Positions 35,883 through 47,148 of a stretch of 64,000 nt of DNA are shown here, piece after piece. This DNA comes from Hysterangium stoloniferum (lineage: Eukaryota > Basidiomycota > Agaricomycetes > Hysterangiales > Hysterangiaceae). The stretch lies in assembly GCA_015178975.1 (NCBI GenBank), contig WHVD01000008.1, positions 1,054,001-1,118,000 on the forward strand, read 5' to 3'. The position numbers and the translations under genes are program-made. Numbering within the stretch: the stretch's first letter is position 1; each line of letters starts with the position of its first letter. Under the pieces are notes generated by a model. The model ran no database searches and was not told the origin of the DNA. It saw only the letters and a list, made by a program, of their open reading frames with translations.

Positions 35883-36604
35883 TGTTAAGAACTGAAAACT
35901 GACTAATGTTGGTGGCTGACAGGGACTGATCGGAAGGACTTGGCTTCAGCTTATGTGCTGTGCCCTCGCAAATATCCGTAGGGTGTCCTTAGATTTCGGG
36001 CGGGCGAAGACTAATCCTAAAGAGCTCCTTTCGGCGAGATACCGATCAGAACCGAAGGACAAGTCGAGCATCGGGCCAAGGGGTCGGGGCTGGGAGTGGC
36101 AAGCACACGTGAAGGTGGATGGGGGGGTTCTTAGTATGGGACTGTTACAGATGTATGAGGGTATTCTGAGTCGATATTCTGATTGCCTAGTAACTACAAC
36201 TACAGCGGGTTCATATACAAGTAACAGGCGTCTAGAAAATACTAATGGGGAGAAGGGCAGAAAACGGCATTAACAATAAGCTTGACTAGGAACGGGAAGT
36301 TTATGATTAGTTCGGAGGCTGATGATAACCGAGAGCGGGATTATGATAAAAGGAAATAGTTCAAGGACTACAAATATAGATAGACATATGTGAAACATAA
36401 GATTGAACGGATCAACATAATAAACGGGACGTATCAAAAGTTTGACCAGACAATACAAGTTATTTTGACGTGGGCATAAACGGAGTTTGATCTTCACGAA
36501 AACATACGTCAGCTTTGGGGCCGATGGTTTCCGAGATGGTGACTTGAAACGTTGATAAGTGGCGATAACCTCGGGACTGATAGGGTTGCGACACGGTTGT
36601 AACA
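35883..36604 (+). mobile_element. Solo LTR D
   Basis: 722 bp from TGTTAAGAACTGAAAAC to GACACGGTTGTAACA; perfect duplication CCCTG at 35878-35882 and 36605-36609. Near-identical to LTR C in opposite orientation. Shared block at 35939-35954. Confidence 0.92.
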
Positions 36605-36865
36605 CCCTGTACTTGTCTCTATTCCACCTCAATTACTAGTCTTAGTATGGTCAACACTGCAGCATTTCTTGTTTGCCCATTTCATCTTTTTGTCTCACTG
36701 GATTAGTAGTACAAGTTCTATATAGTCTAGGATATGTTTGTACTTACAATCTGATCAGAAAATCAACTTAGTATCCACCTAGTTTTCTACCTATTCTGTG
36801 GGCCCTTTGACTAAGGCTCATAGTGTGTTCTCAGAACCCTCAGGTTTCCTGACTCTTTACCACTA

Positions 36866-37428
36866 TGTTACGACCTGTTCCCGGATGTTTCAATATCCGA
36901 CTTCCGATCTCCGACTACAGAACATCATAGTTACCATATCTTCCGCATTCTTCCCTTGTTCCACATTTGGTAATTTGTCCATTGACAAGTATTCACTCGT
37001 TTGTTTATTATATTCCCGTTTTGGAATATTGTCTCCCTGATATGTCTTATTGTATTTCCGTTTTAAGAATACTTCCGTTTCTGTCTTATTATGGTCTTAG
37101 TTTGTAGTACAATAACAAGAAGACTTATATTAGTTTCCACGAATTTGTACTTTACCTTAGATCTGATATCGACTTAGTTTCTTATTCCTTCTCCCAACTT
37201 TCTGTACGCTCGATATTTGGAACTCTTCGGAACTCTGAATATCCATATCTTCCATCATAAGTCTCACTTCTGAAATTAAGGACTTTGAGTGTTTGCGTAG
37301 AGGCGCAGCACATAAGCTGAAGCTGATGTCCTGACCCTATCCGATAGTTCCCGACTCCCCGGTGACTTTCCGACTCCCCGGTGACTTTCCGATAGTTCCG
37401 GAATAAGTTTCCGACATGGCACTTAACA
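36866..37428 (-). mobile_element. Solo LTR F
   Basis: 563 bp from TGTTACGACCTGTTCCC to GGCACTTAACA, flanked by CACTA (36861-36865) and CACTG (37429-37433), a duplication with one mismatch. Carries a variant of the shared block (ATAAGCTGAAGCTGATG, about 37312). Contains a short GACTTTCCGA repeat near its right end. Confidence 0.75.
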
Positions 37429-37866
37429 CACTGTGTATTCCCAGACTCTGCTGTTGGAAGTGGTGATAAAACACCCTTCTCCTAGGGGCAGTTCACCTAT
37501 GTATGTTCCTTCAACTTTTTATATGAAAATCCAAATTGTAAACCATGTTTTTGGAGGCTAATGCATGATTTTACCCATGTACACCTAAACTAGCACCAAA
37601 GCTATCATGTCACAAGGTGATTCACACATTGATTGACATGCAAGTACTTATCTTACATGTCATTTAAACCCTTGTAGATTGTGTATTACAATAAGCCAAC
37701 TCATACTGTTTTTAATACCCCCAGCCTTCCTGTACTCTCCTGCCTGAAGTTGGACCCACAATCATGTGAGAGTGCAGCACATAAGCTGAAGCCAAGTCCT
37801 ACCGTCCCCAAAACATCTATAGGTTATCCTGGATATCCACCCATAAGCCCATAACTTAACACCTCA

Positions 37867-39127
37867 TGTAAATAAGGGTCTCTCTTTTGCCCATTATTGA
37901 ACAAGCAATTCATTATATATGTATCATCTCAAAGCTCATTCTTAAGAAACAGTTTCTGAAATCTTACTCTTATGACCAGTTAGGGATATCATCATATCTC
38001 TATCTGTTGAAGTCTTTATGTACTATTAACCTTATATCAGTCTTTCATCTACATCTCCATTATACTTGATCCAATCTTTGGCCTCATGCTCCATGTGTGT
38101 TTGGGTCATAAATTACCATATGAATGACTATGTTAGCAACCATATCAAGGACTTGACTATTGCATGCAGGTTATTAGGTAGGTATTATTCCAAATAACAA
38201 ACTTACATTGATTGGAGATTTCCCATCCCTATATCCCATTTGCACTTCCATTCTGCTCTTGCCATGTCTCTGGGTCAAAGCCTTGCAAGCTGTTCTGACA
38301 CTCACATACCCTAAGTTGTCCGACTTGTTAAGCAACTTGTCAATATCCCTTTTCAGACAAAAATGCATCTGATGACCAGACCTCTCAGCTATAATTTTGA
38401 CTGTAACTGATGTGCTTATGTTCCTTGTCCTTACTACCATGAACACTCTCACATATGTATAACCTGAGTGCAAAGTTTCAAGCCCACTTTCCATCAAGAA
38501 CATTAAGTGCATTATTAGTGGCTAATATATGACAGTGCATGGTTTATTACTTTATTCTGCCATATACATGTCACATAATCCACCCATAAATTGGTTTATA
38601 TTTTATATGACAATCATTGACCTGTGAGATCTATCTTCTCTTTGCTTATGCTGGAAATATCTGTGGTCCCACCCATTGTTCTACTGGTTTGCATCTACTC
38701 CAAGCTATGTATGTCTCTGGGTCCTCTGAGCTGTTTTCTTCTGCCATTGATCCCTGTGCTACTGTCAGGACTTCCTTTTTTTTTTTTACCTTCTTGAGTT
38801 ACATTCACTAACTGACACATTGGCTGATACAAGTACTTCATTACAAGCTTATTTAAACCCTTGTAGTTTGTGCATTTACAACAAACCAACTCATACTATT
38901 TTTTAATAGAACATGTACGAATTTTCCAATTTTCCGATGCTGGTTTTGATTTATACCAAACATTCCACAAAAAAAAGAAAAGAAACAAAAAAAGCAATAT
39001 TACTTGATGTCAATGAACAATAGCAGTTCTAAATACCACATCCATCTACAGTATTCTTGCATGCACAGGCCATTCGAAGACCTTTACTCCCACGAGAGGC
39101 GGAGTAACCTTCGACATGACTCTCAAT
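37867..39127. other. CpG-poor repeat DNA, no recognised gene
   Basis: The minus frame 38512-38174 (112 codons) is open but not recognised. About 80 bp ending CCAACTCATACTATTTTTTAA near 38908 repeats the end of the unclassified insert at about 37640-37722. A short stretch near 38215-38270 resembles 63220-63270. Confidence 0.4.
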
Positions 39128-39409
39128 TCACAGGTTATGCACTCGGTATTCATATGTGCCTTCTTCTGCTCCAATATTTTTGTTTTCGATGAAAGGGCAC
39201 TCGAACTTCCAGGGGCATACTTCGATGGGATCATCAACCTCACAACTTCTATGTTGCGATCTGCCCCATACCAATGTGGAATCCATGGATGAGCTGGAGC
39301 CTGATGGAGATATTTGACGTTCCAATTGCAAAGGACCACGTTTGATTGATATGAAAGCTGGGGAAAAAGGTTGGAACTCGTCGAAATCGTATGGAGAATG
39401 TTGATAGTA
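39128..39409 (-). CDS. Unidentified protein, last exon
   Basis: The exon begins after a good acceptor (TTTCAG, 39415-39410) and runs 93 codons to a stop at 39128. It reads YYQHSPYDFDEFQPFSPAF, a serine-rich stretch, two Cys in EVCPWKFECPF, and ends TYEYRVHNL. I do not recognise the family. An open frame at 39758-39531 on the same strand (MADSDVHQNWRRIGS...) could be its upstream exon, which would make it divergent from the RING gene with a shared promoter of about 110 bp, but I could not close the junction. Confidence 0.45.
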   Translation of the reverse strand, partial: YYQHSPYDFDEFQPFSPAFISIKRGPLQLERQISPSGSSSSMDSTLVWGRSQHRSCEVDDPIEVCPWKFECPFIENKNIGAEEGTYEYRVHNL

Positions 39410-39867
39410 CTGAAATAGTTTTTATTTGTAAGTTATATTTATAATATTAATATCAGTCTTTAAACATTACACGTTATTCAGAGGCTACATATAATATCAC
39501 GACACCATCATACATTTAGAAGTATCTCAACTATTCCAGGCCATGTATAAATACACTGATTTGATTTCCCTCCATGATTGCGGGCAGCTTGCACCCACGT
39601 GACGTCACGTCATATCTGTCACGGCGTATTCTTTTCGAAGATATTTTACGTACGGGAAGATCTGTGAGTCTCGGTTGCACCCCTTTCGCGAACTCATGAC
39701 TGACCATCGATACGCTCCCTATTCTTCGCCAGTTTTGGTGGACATCGGAGTCCGCCATGACGCGGGGGTAACGTCGTCTTCTGTCAGCCCCTATGCTTCA
39801 AACATAATCAAACATAAGTACAAGGCCTTACCCCTTCTCTTCTCCTTGTCCATCTACAGCAGTAGAA

Positions 39868-40980
39868 ATGGCGAGTATCACAGGCTGCTGTCCAATTTGT
39901 ACCGAATTTTTTCGGGAGGAGCGACGTCCGCATTGTATACCCTGCGGTAAATAGTAAACATCATTGTTTTAATGACTCCCAAGTTCACATTGGACCAATC
40001 AGGGCATATTTTTTGTTTTCCCTGTCTGACAAGGATGCGTAGCCGAACAACACACCCCACATGCCCATTCTGTCGTACGCCGTTTCAATCACAGGATATC
40101 CGATGGCTGTTCTTGCAGTATGAATATGATTTCCCGAGTGACCAGGCTGACTGTTCAACCTCTCACTCCACGAGTACTCCCACTTTGCTGACTTGGCTGA
40201 AAGAGACCGGTGTTGAGCTAGAGAGGCGATGGTTTGCGCTGACTGATGAGCGCAATTGCTCAAGTCAAAACGTACTCCAACTTCATAGCGAAATCCAGTC
40301 GTGGCTCACCTCACACCGCACAAGTCGTTTACCTGGATTACCTGTGGGCGCCTCCCGTCTCTTCCCAGTCCGGATACTTTGCGTAACACTAATCAATTTT
40401 GTATAGGAGGCTAGGGTGCTCCAAACCGCCGCCGCCGCACTCTCCATGGTATCGAGGCGCGAGAGCCGTATTTCTGACCTACGCAAGCAAGTTGCGATGA
40501 TGCGCCGAGATATGACAATTATGAATAAGAGGGCTGCGCAAGATGAGAAAGCTCGTCAACTTGCAGAGGTCAAGGTACAAGAGTAAGCTGCAATGTAGCT
40601 TTTGTCACTACTAACCGGTCACTCAACTCACTTTAGACAAGTGAGTATAATTTACAATATTTTCGACTAGAATATTCATGTGACTTTCCAAGGACATTGA
40701 GATCAAGGCACTCCGTGACTTGAATAGATTATACCGACACGCTTCGGAGACGAAAGGACGAGCACAATTGCCATTTCCAAGACAGATCGAATCCCACCGT
40801 TTTTCAGATTATAATAAAGCAAGGTCTGAAGATATTGTAGAGATTAAACAATCTAGCAGGTACAAAGTTCGGAAGCTGGATGCAAAGATTAGAGATGACC
40901 AGAAAGCTCCCAATGATATTGAGAAGTCGGTTACCTGGTTTCGAACAACTAAACATGCACGTCGTACGGGAAAAGCCTAA
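39868..40980 (+). CDS. RING-HC finger protein with coiled-coil tail (probable E3 ubiquitin ligase)
   Basis: Five exons close in frame: 39868-39946, 40003-40343, 40407-40582, a 4-nt exon 40637-40640, and 40693-40980; the product is 295 residues. The N-terminus holds a complete C3HC4 RING: C8 and C11, C26, H28, C31, C34, C47 and C50 (CPIC, HCIPCGHIFC, CPFCRTPF), so two zinc ions should bind. The first intron splits the RING between Cys26 and Gly27. The rest is helical and charged (about residues 145-210) with a basic C-terminus (RTTKHARRTGKA). RING domains recruit E2 enzymes; the substrate is unknown. No membrane segment or signal peptide. The 4-nt exon is inferred from phase. Confidence 0.82.
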
Positions 40981-41156
40981 TTTTTTTATAATCAAATCAT
41001 GTACTATTTGACTTTTCGTACGTATCCTGACAATCAATATGAGAATATAATGACTTAATTACTTACATATCTATATAACTCCTGACTGGTAACAAATCTT
41101 GCTATAAGTAGTGGTCTCAATTTCCATCATGTTCTACGCCAGCTGAGAATCGAGTG

Positions 41157-41639
41157 TTAATTTTTCTTCTTCTCCAAGTATGCTCGCTCATCCTCGTACA
41201 GTTCCCTGTCGATCTTGGCTCCCTTCGACGGTTCATGCCCGTGGTCTCGTGCGGGTTGAGTGGGGTCCACCCTTTCACCCCTAAGTTGTCTTTTCCTTTC
41301 ATTCATACCGCGCTATGAATAAATCACAATCAATAATACTGGTTTCGACATGCTGTGGACTAAGTAGTAACTGACCTGTTCTGCACGGTTTAGAATGTTA
41401 TCAAGCTTGCCCTCATTCCTTGATACATATCAGTCACGATTGAGTTTTGAATGAATATTTCGTAGCATACTTAGGATCTTCCAAGTTTGGAACCCTTTTT
41501 TCTTTTCTCTTGAAGATTGGGGCAATGAATTCTCCCTATTAAATACATACACATAAATTCATCGATAAAGTGCATATGCATGTTGATTCACCTTGCTAGT
41601 ACGTTGGTCATTGTCCAAGAATGAGTTGAGACCTGACAT
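41157..41639 (-). CDS. Small charged protein, 103 residues, unknown function
   Basis: Four exons (41639-41592, 41535-41471, 41418-41376, 41312-41157) with introns of 56, 52 and 63 nt join in perfect phase. The protein starts MSGLNSFLDNDQRTSK, continues through a basic segment (FKRKEKRVPN) and NILNRAEQRGMNERKRQLRG, and ends with KGAKIDRELYEDERAYLEK. It is strongly charged, lacks membrane segments and looks like a small conserved nuclear or RNA-associated factor, but that is inference; I could not name the family. It lies 0.6 kb beyond the 3' end of the double-metzincin gene on the same strand. Confidence 0.7.
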
Positions 41640-41930
41640 TGTGATTGTTCTGGGAGTGTTGGCCAATTAATCTGTGGCTAATTTGTTTACGTGCGCCCTC
41701 GTAGGCGTGTGATGTCATACGGGTCGGTCGGTCGTGTGCCGTATGGATCCAATTGTACATCCGCCGCTTCCCCTCATAAAACGCCCTGTAACCAGGCAAA
41801 CCATGGAAACGAGGCGTTTTCAAGATAGTAGAACCATGCAGATAGCCTTCGGAAGATTCGTTAAATTTAATCCGGATAACCGGATGATATGCTCCTGCGA
41901 AATGCATTTTGTACCAACGGATTATCAGAG

Positions 41931-42030
41931 AGTATTTGCAACTAATGAAATATTAGTAAACTGAATTGGTTCCTGTTATTCATATCAAGAACACCATTCA
42001 GTTTGCTAATATATATTAGTTGCAAATACT
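41931..42030. repeat. Inverted repeat, about 35-bp arms
   Basis: Arms 41931-41966 and 41996-42030 (AGTATTTGCAACTAAT and complement, through CTGAAT) flank a 29-bp loop. Weaker pairing extends outward (GATTATC). It lies just downstream of the double-metzincin gene's stop codon (42250) and may be a small MITE or act in 3' end formation. Confidence 0.7.
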
Positions 42031-42249
42031 TTCTAATAGTTTCATTCAGAGATAATCAGGCAGTCAGGAACCTGTTGTCCCCCATGGTTGTTCCCCATGA
42101 GTTGAAAATAAGAATAATTTATTATACGAGGGAATACGTGACAAGCAGCAACGAAAAGAATACATTCGCCCTGTACTATGTTACAATAACTACTTAATAC
42201 ACCCTGCACCAAGGAAAGTCTGCCTGACGATGTCCGAGAATATATTAAG

Positions 42250-45200
42250 TTAAGAACTTGGTGGTAAAGCTGGAGAAGTCTGGGATATTATGTCATTTAA
42301 TCGATCCCCTACCATCTTCGTGACAACTTCCCGAAGCTTGTCCGCAGAAATTGTGTTACTTGCAGGCGACTTCGCCGGGTCTTCTTTGGGAGCATTCGCA
42401 GGTTTATCTCCACCCCCCAAAGTAGAATTATAATCCTCATCCGGGATAAAGAAGTCGTCGGGTAATTCTGTTGGCATCAAGATAGACTGATCATCGTCAG
42501 TTTTCTGTATCATGTAGCCGAGAATCTTCAAAATTAAAAGTCTCTCAATATCATATTATAGAAATTGTATCTGAACATACCTGTGGCCCCGGAATTTTGA
42601 CGACAAATCCATTGGAGTAAGCCTGAAAGTTGCTTGCCGCCTCCTGCGAGCTGGCCGATTCACTCCGACTGTACGAGAAACACAACACTCCTCCAGAAGA
42701 CGAAGAAGAGGATTCATCAAATCTCTTCATTTCGTCAGATGAGGATGTAGCGTGGGTGACGCGGATCACAATATCCTTCGCAATAAGGAATGCAACGGGG
42801 TAGCCTGGGAGCAAACCCTTGACGCCGTTGTCGCCGTTAACCCAAGATATATCTCTATTTACCTTGTAGTAAGCCTTTGATTGCTTGAAAAATTGTGGCT
42901 GGAACCATCCACCACGATCAATAGTCACTAACGTCGCTCTGAAGGCCAGATCCACCGTGTCTTTGGAGGCGGTAGCCGCAGCGGCGGAGAACGCGTGTGA
43001 AGAAGAAGAAGATCCACTGCCAGAAGCAAGCCATAGGTTCAAGGACCATTGCTCGGAGGAGGCGTTTGAATCAGCGTTAGACCTGTTCGTGCGAGATTCA
43101 GTCGAGCTGGTCAATCTGATTGTCTGCCACCGGCTACCGCCTGAGCTAGAGTCTTCCGGAAGCCTCACGGGTTCCTCGGGATTCAGAGTGGCCGTACTTG
43201 TATCTGTTTTGACTACCTTAACACCACCGATACCTGCCGTAAGAACTTTCCAGCGAGTCTGCAACTCTGTTAAATCTTGCGTTAAAGAATTGATACGAAG
43301 CCTAATTTGTTGCTGTTGTTCTTTAGTATCGGTAGCTACCGCTAATGCGTGCGCCGCCATGAGTTGCGACAGGGCTCGAGAAGTAGACGTAAGCTTATCC
43401 TGTGCTACGCGGACACTCTCCATTTGCGCCGGGAGTTGCGCAAGAACGGCCTGTGCCATTCTAACCTTCTTTGACACCAGGCCAACATCGACTTTGCCAT
43501 TCTCATCTAGACATGTCTTTGCCACTTCGATGACATTATTCGCATATGTTTGGGCGAGAGTGCTCTGAGCAGTGTCGAGATCTTTCTGTGCGCTCGCAAC
43601 CGCGGCTTTCAATTGGGTGGGATCGCCTGTCGCCCCCATCTCAAGTGTGACGAGCTGAGAGTTTAACACATCTAACTGCTGTGATTTAGCTTCGATTGCG
43701 GTACGGATTATTTCGGGATCGGAGGTTAGATCTTCCATCTGAAACGACGTCGACAGTCCCTCGAACCAGTCGATTGGGGTTAGGTGAACTGGGTAGACCT
43801 TCATTGCTCCATTCAGGGAACTCATAGCGGATTCACGCAGTGAGTCCTTAGCTGCTTGGAGTGCTTCAGCGGGACTAGCAATATCCAGGTACCCCATGTA
43901 CTCTCTAACAGTGTGTGTACGTCCTCGGACAACGGCATCGGAGTATTTCGTGGCTAGTTGAGCCTGGCGAGTCGCTGTGATATGAGCAAGTTTTCGCGTG
44001 AGCGCGTCAAGGGCCTTTCGAGATTCCAATGTCCCCATGTCTGCCTGTATATCGACCAAAATGAATAAACATATATCATTGATGCCAATAAATGTATGGC
44101 ACCTGAGTCGCTTGAGTGATGAGAGCATCGCGTTCAAGTTCCCAGTCCTGTTTCGCATATAAGTACTCCCCCATGAGAATTTCGCTTAGTTCCAGGCGGT
44201 TCAAAGCTTCATCTTTGCCTTTGCTAGATAAGTCGAACATCTTTCCAGGAGTTGGGGCAAATGAGGGGCGGTCTTCTGGGGGGGTTACTTCCAAGTCGGA
44301 AGCCCCCGCATCCGGCGCGTTGGCTAGAGGAACATATCGGGGTAAGCTTTACTTCGGAAGCAGGCTAGCCACTCGCACGCACCTCCTTCGACCTGAAGGC
44401 CCATACTCTTAGAAAAGGCATCTGAAAGTACCTTTTCGCGATCCGCTTGACGTTTCATTATTGCTTCAACCCATGGCGTCAGTGGCACATCCTTCAGGAG
44501 CCACTGTCGGAGCTGTTCTTGCTGTTTAGACAGCCCATTGCTGACAAATTTTGGGAATAAGTTATTCAGGAGCTAAAAGGCATACCATGATTAGAGGGCG
44601 ATATGTTTTATTTTTATTTAAAAACGATATACCTGTTCATAAACAATTGAGAGATTTATCCCGTTTGGACCAGCCACTGTTGACGCGAGATCATACAACT
44701 GGTCCGTAAGCCGAAATTCTGCCTCGTTTACTGAAACAGGTTTGACGAATTGGCCATAGATTCCCGCCGAGCTCGTATCCCAAGCGTATTCAGTTTGTGA
44801 GAGGTAACGACCAGGGAACTGTAGAGTAAAAGTCTGATCACCGCCGGGACTAAAGAACTGGTTCAAAGCATCCATGAGTTCAAGCAAAAATCCAGATATA
44901 CGGGTTCCACCAGGGACTGGGGCTTCTGCAGCTTCCAGGGGTTCTTCTAGCGCCGTTTCAACGGCCAAACGGGGCGTTGTATTGAAGTTGGCTGCGATTG
45001 CTATTCTGAGATTCCGGACGCGGTCAGGATCGACGTTCGGGGAAAGGGCGGCCTTGGCATCATCCAGAAACAGGGAGGTCTGGGTATTAGTGAAATCGAA
45101 TGCCTTCAAAGCGGCAGCAAATTTCCCATCTGCCTCACCACTATCTGGATATAACAACTGCATAGAGTGTAGGGTAAGTAAAGTAAAATAAACGCACATA

Positions 45201-47148
45201 GTCGTTGGGCTTGGACGCCGTGAATGATAACTCACCGACAACAAATACAGGTCCGTAGGGGAAGGCTTCGTATTTAATTTGGTCCTTTTTCCTTCCTCAT
45301 TTTTGAATTGAAGATCATCGTAAAGCATGACTGAGTCTTCATCAAACAGCGTTGCTACCATGTACGCCGTGAGTCCCTTTTCTACGGGTGTTTCATCCAC
45401 GAGAGACTCTGGGGAAATGTGCTCATGCTCCAAGTCTAGAACATGTCCTAATTCATGGTATAGAGTCATATCGGCGCTGTTAATGTTCACATTATCCGTG
45501 TCGTTTAGAGGTTGTGCACCCAGAAAAACAGTTGACCATTTCTCTCCGCCATCGTAGGGATCAACATCAGGATCATGGGAATACTTATTGTGATCCGTTC
45601 CATAATATGCCCAACCATAAGTCGTCTCATCTGTTGTGGGATCAGTTACGGCATCGCCAAAGCTTATCCGAATTGGGCAAGCATCCCTGTCCTTTGAAAG
45701 AGAGAAATCGAAGTCACTAGCCTCGACGTATATGAACTTGATAGAGGTGTACTTTTCATACAAGTCCAAAGCCGTTCGGACGCGTTCCCGACGCAGGGAT
45801 GTAACAAATGCGCGGGGCGTCGAACCTTCCAAGAAACAATAGTTGAGTGTAGTGTGTGGTGGCCAAAGTTTATCGCCACGGCCGAAACCACGCTGCACGT
45901 CCTCGGGTGATTTTTCGGACAATGGCAGGGAAGTCTTTCCACACCACTTTCCACCTTCGGAGCGGTGGCGTGCGTCCATAACAGGATCTGTAAAATATGT
46001 TAGTATTTATTGGTACCGTAATATATCCGGTGGGAAGGAAAACGTACTCAAGGAGCGCTGTGACATAATGTATGCAGTGAATTCAGACCGGAGATTCGTT
46101 GGGTCTGTGACAAAGTCGCCCGCGTTGTTTTTCATGACTGTGATACCAGCTTCATCGACTCCCGCGATTTTCAGCGCGTGCTCAAGCGTCCAATCCGGGG
46201 CACCTTCAGGAGATGAACTTCGTGGATAGTTAATAGTCATATAGGCCTTGTCCATGTCTGACAACTGATTATTTATTCCCACTTCTATGTGCTGAAGATT
46301 AAGTTGCCACGGCATAAAGTACCTACAAGGATGTCATGTTGTACTCATCTCGAAAAAAACAAGAGAAGACTTACATCATGATTGATTTCAAATCCACGTC
46401 GCTGTAGTTAGATACGTCCTGTTGGTTATAGACATCGATTATCTGTGATTTAACCGTGGCTTTGCTCCAGCCTTGTGTCCTCATATAATACGCATAGACC
46501 TTGGCCTCATCAAGTGTCAGCTTCTGTCCGCGCAGTGGGCTCTGTATATACATCATTCTCAGTGTTGTCACAATAAGTAAATATTTGTTACGTACTTGAT
46601 GTTCATGCATAAGACCAAGGGTGTGACCCCATTCGTGTAAGATGACACCATGCTCGTCGTCGGATAGATCTTCAGTGTCTCGGATCCATCCTAAGTTCAT
46701 AGTAGCGACGTCCTTAGCCTTCTTCTTCACTCCTATTCCGACATAGCTCCACGAGCCAGATTCGCTGTTGAATGAGATACGGACATCGGAAGAACCTGCG
46801 TCTGCGGCTAGCTGAGAAACAATATTGGCATAGGGCTCCCATTGATGAACTACTTGGTTGAATTTGGCTCTCTGGTGATCAGTGCCGTCCAGGAAAAAAT
46901 AATTTATAGTCTGAAAAAATTCATTTAAGTGGGGATAAACATTACGGTACAGAATTGCTCAGAATCACCGATCCATTTGGCCAAAGCAATGAAGTTTTAG
47001 CTAGAACTGCAAAGCTTGCCGGAACGATGCTGACGCTTTCGTCGGTTCGACCAAGGATGGATTCTTTGCTAACCAAATCTTTCTTTTCGTCATCAGGGAT
47101 AGCAATAGCGCATAATTTGTAGTTAGAGTCAGAGGATCTGTTAGACAT
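42250..47148 (-). CDS. Double-metzincin protein with long helical C-terminal region (1,460 residues)
   Basis: Ten exons join in phase without stops: 47148-46951, 46910-46596, 46541-46375, 46322-46048, 45987-45236, 45157-44633, 44572-44383, 44323-44103, 44044-42581 and 42525-42250. The product has two zinc-protease-like modules. The first has HEWGHTLGLMHEH (residues 158-170) with Met-turn SIMMY (224-228). The second has HELGHVLDLEHEH (496-508) with SVMLY (537-541). This HExxHxxxxxH plus Met-turn arrangement is that of astacin-like metzincins. Residues about 550-880 are helical. Exon 9 (882-1369) holds long heptad-like helices, serine-rich linkers and a globular block with RATLVTIDRGGWFQPQFF and LPGYPVAFLIAKDIVIRV. 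No signal peptide is seen, unusual for astacins. Substrate and role unknown. Confidence 0.85.

Larger units (their letters stand above)
34200..37861 (-). mobile_element. Family B LTR broken up by at least five later insertions
   Basis: The outer ends TGTTAGAACTGGGAAAC (34200) and GCCCATAACTTAACA (37861) match the reverse complement of the family B LTR at 33434-34035. They are flanked by the duplication CCTCA (34195-34199 and 37862-37866). B-family sequence resumes at 35288-35403, 35840-35882, 36610-36865, 37434-37458 and about 37737-37861. Between these pieces lie four solo LTRs with their own target duplications (G, E, D, F; C lies within G) and an unclassified segment of about 280 bp (about 37459-37736). 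Removing them leaves roughly 600 bp, the size of the intact B LTR. Confidence 0.82.

Noticed and set aside
33434-37861. Full-length LTR retrotransposon with gag-pol between LTR pairs
   Set aside because: Each LTR has its own TSD, neighbouring LTRs are of different families or inverted, and no protease, RT, RNase H or integrase frame lies between them.
42885-43568. Plus-strand frame of 227 codons opposite the double-metzincin gene
   Set aside because: It is antisense to exon 9 of a gene whose ten exons close in phase and carry recognisable motifs; its own translation shows no domain.
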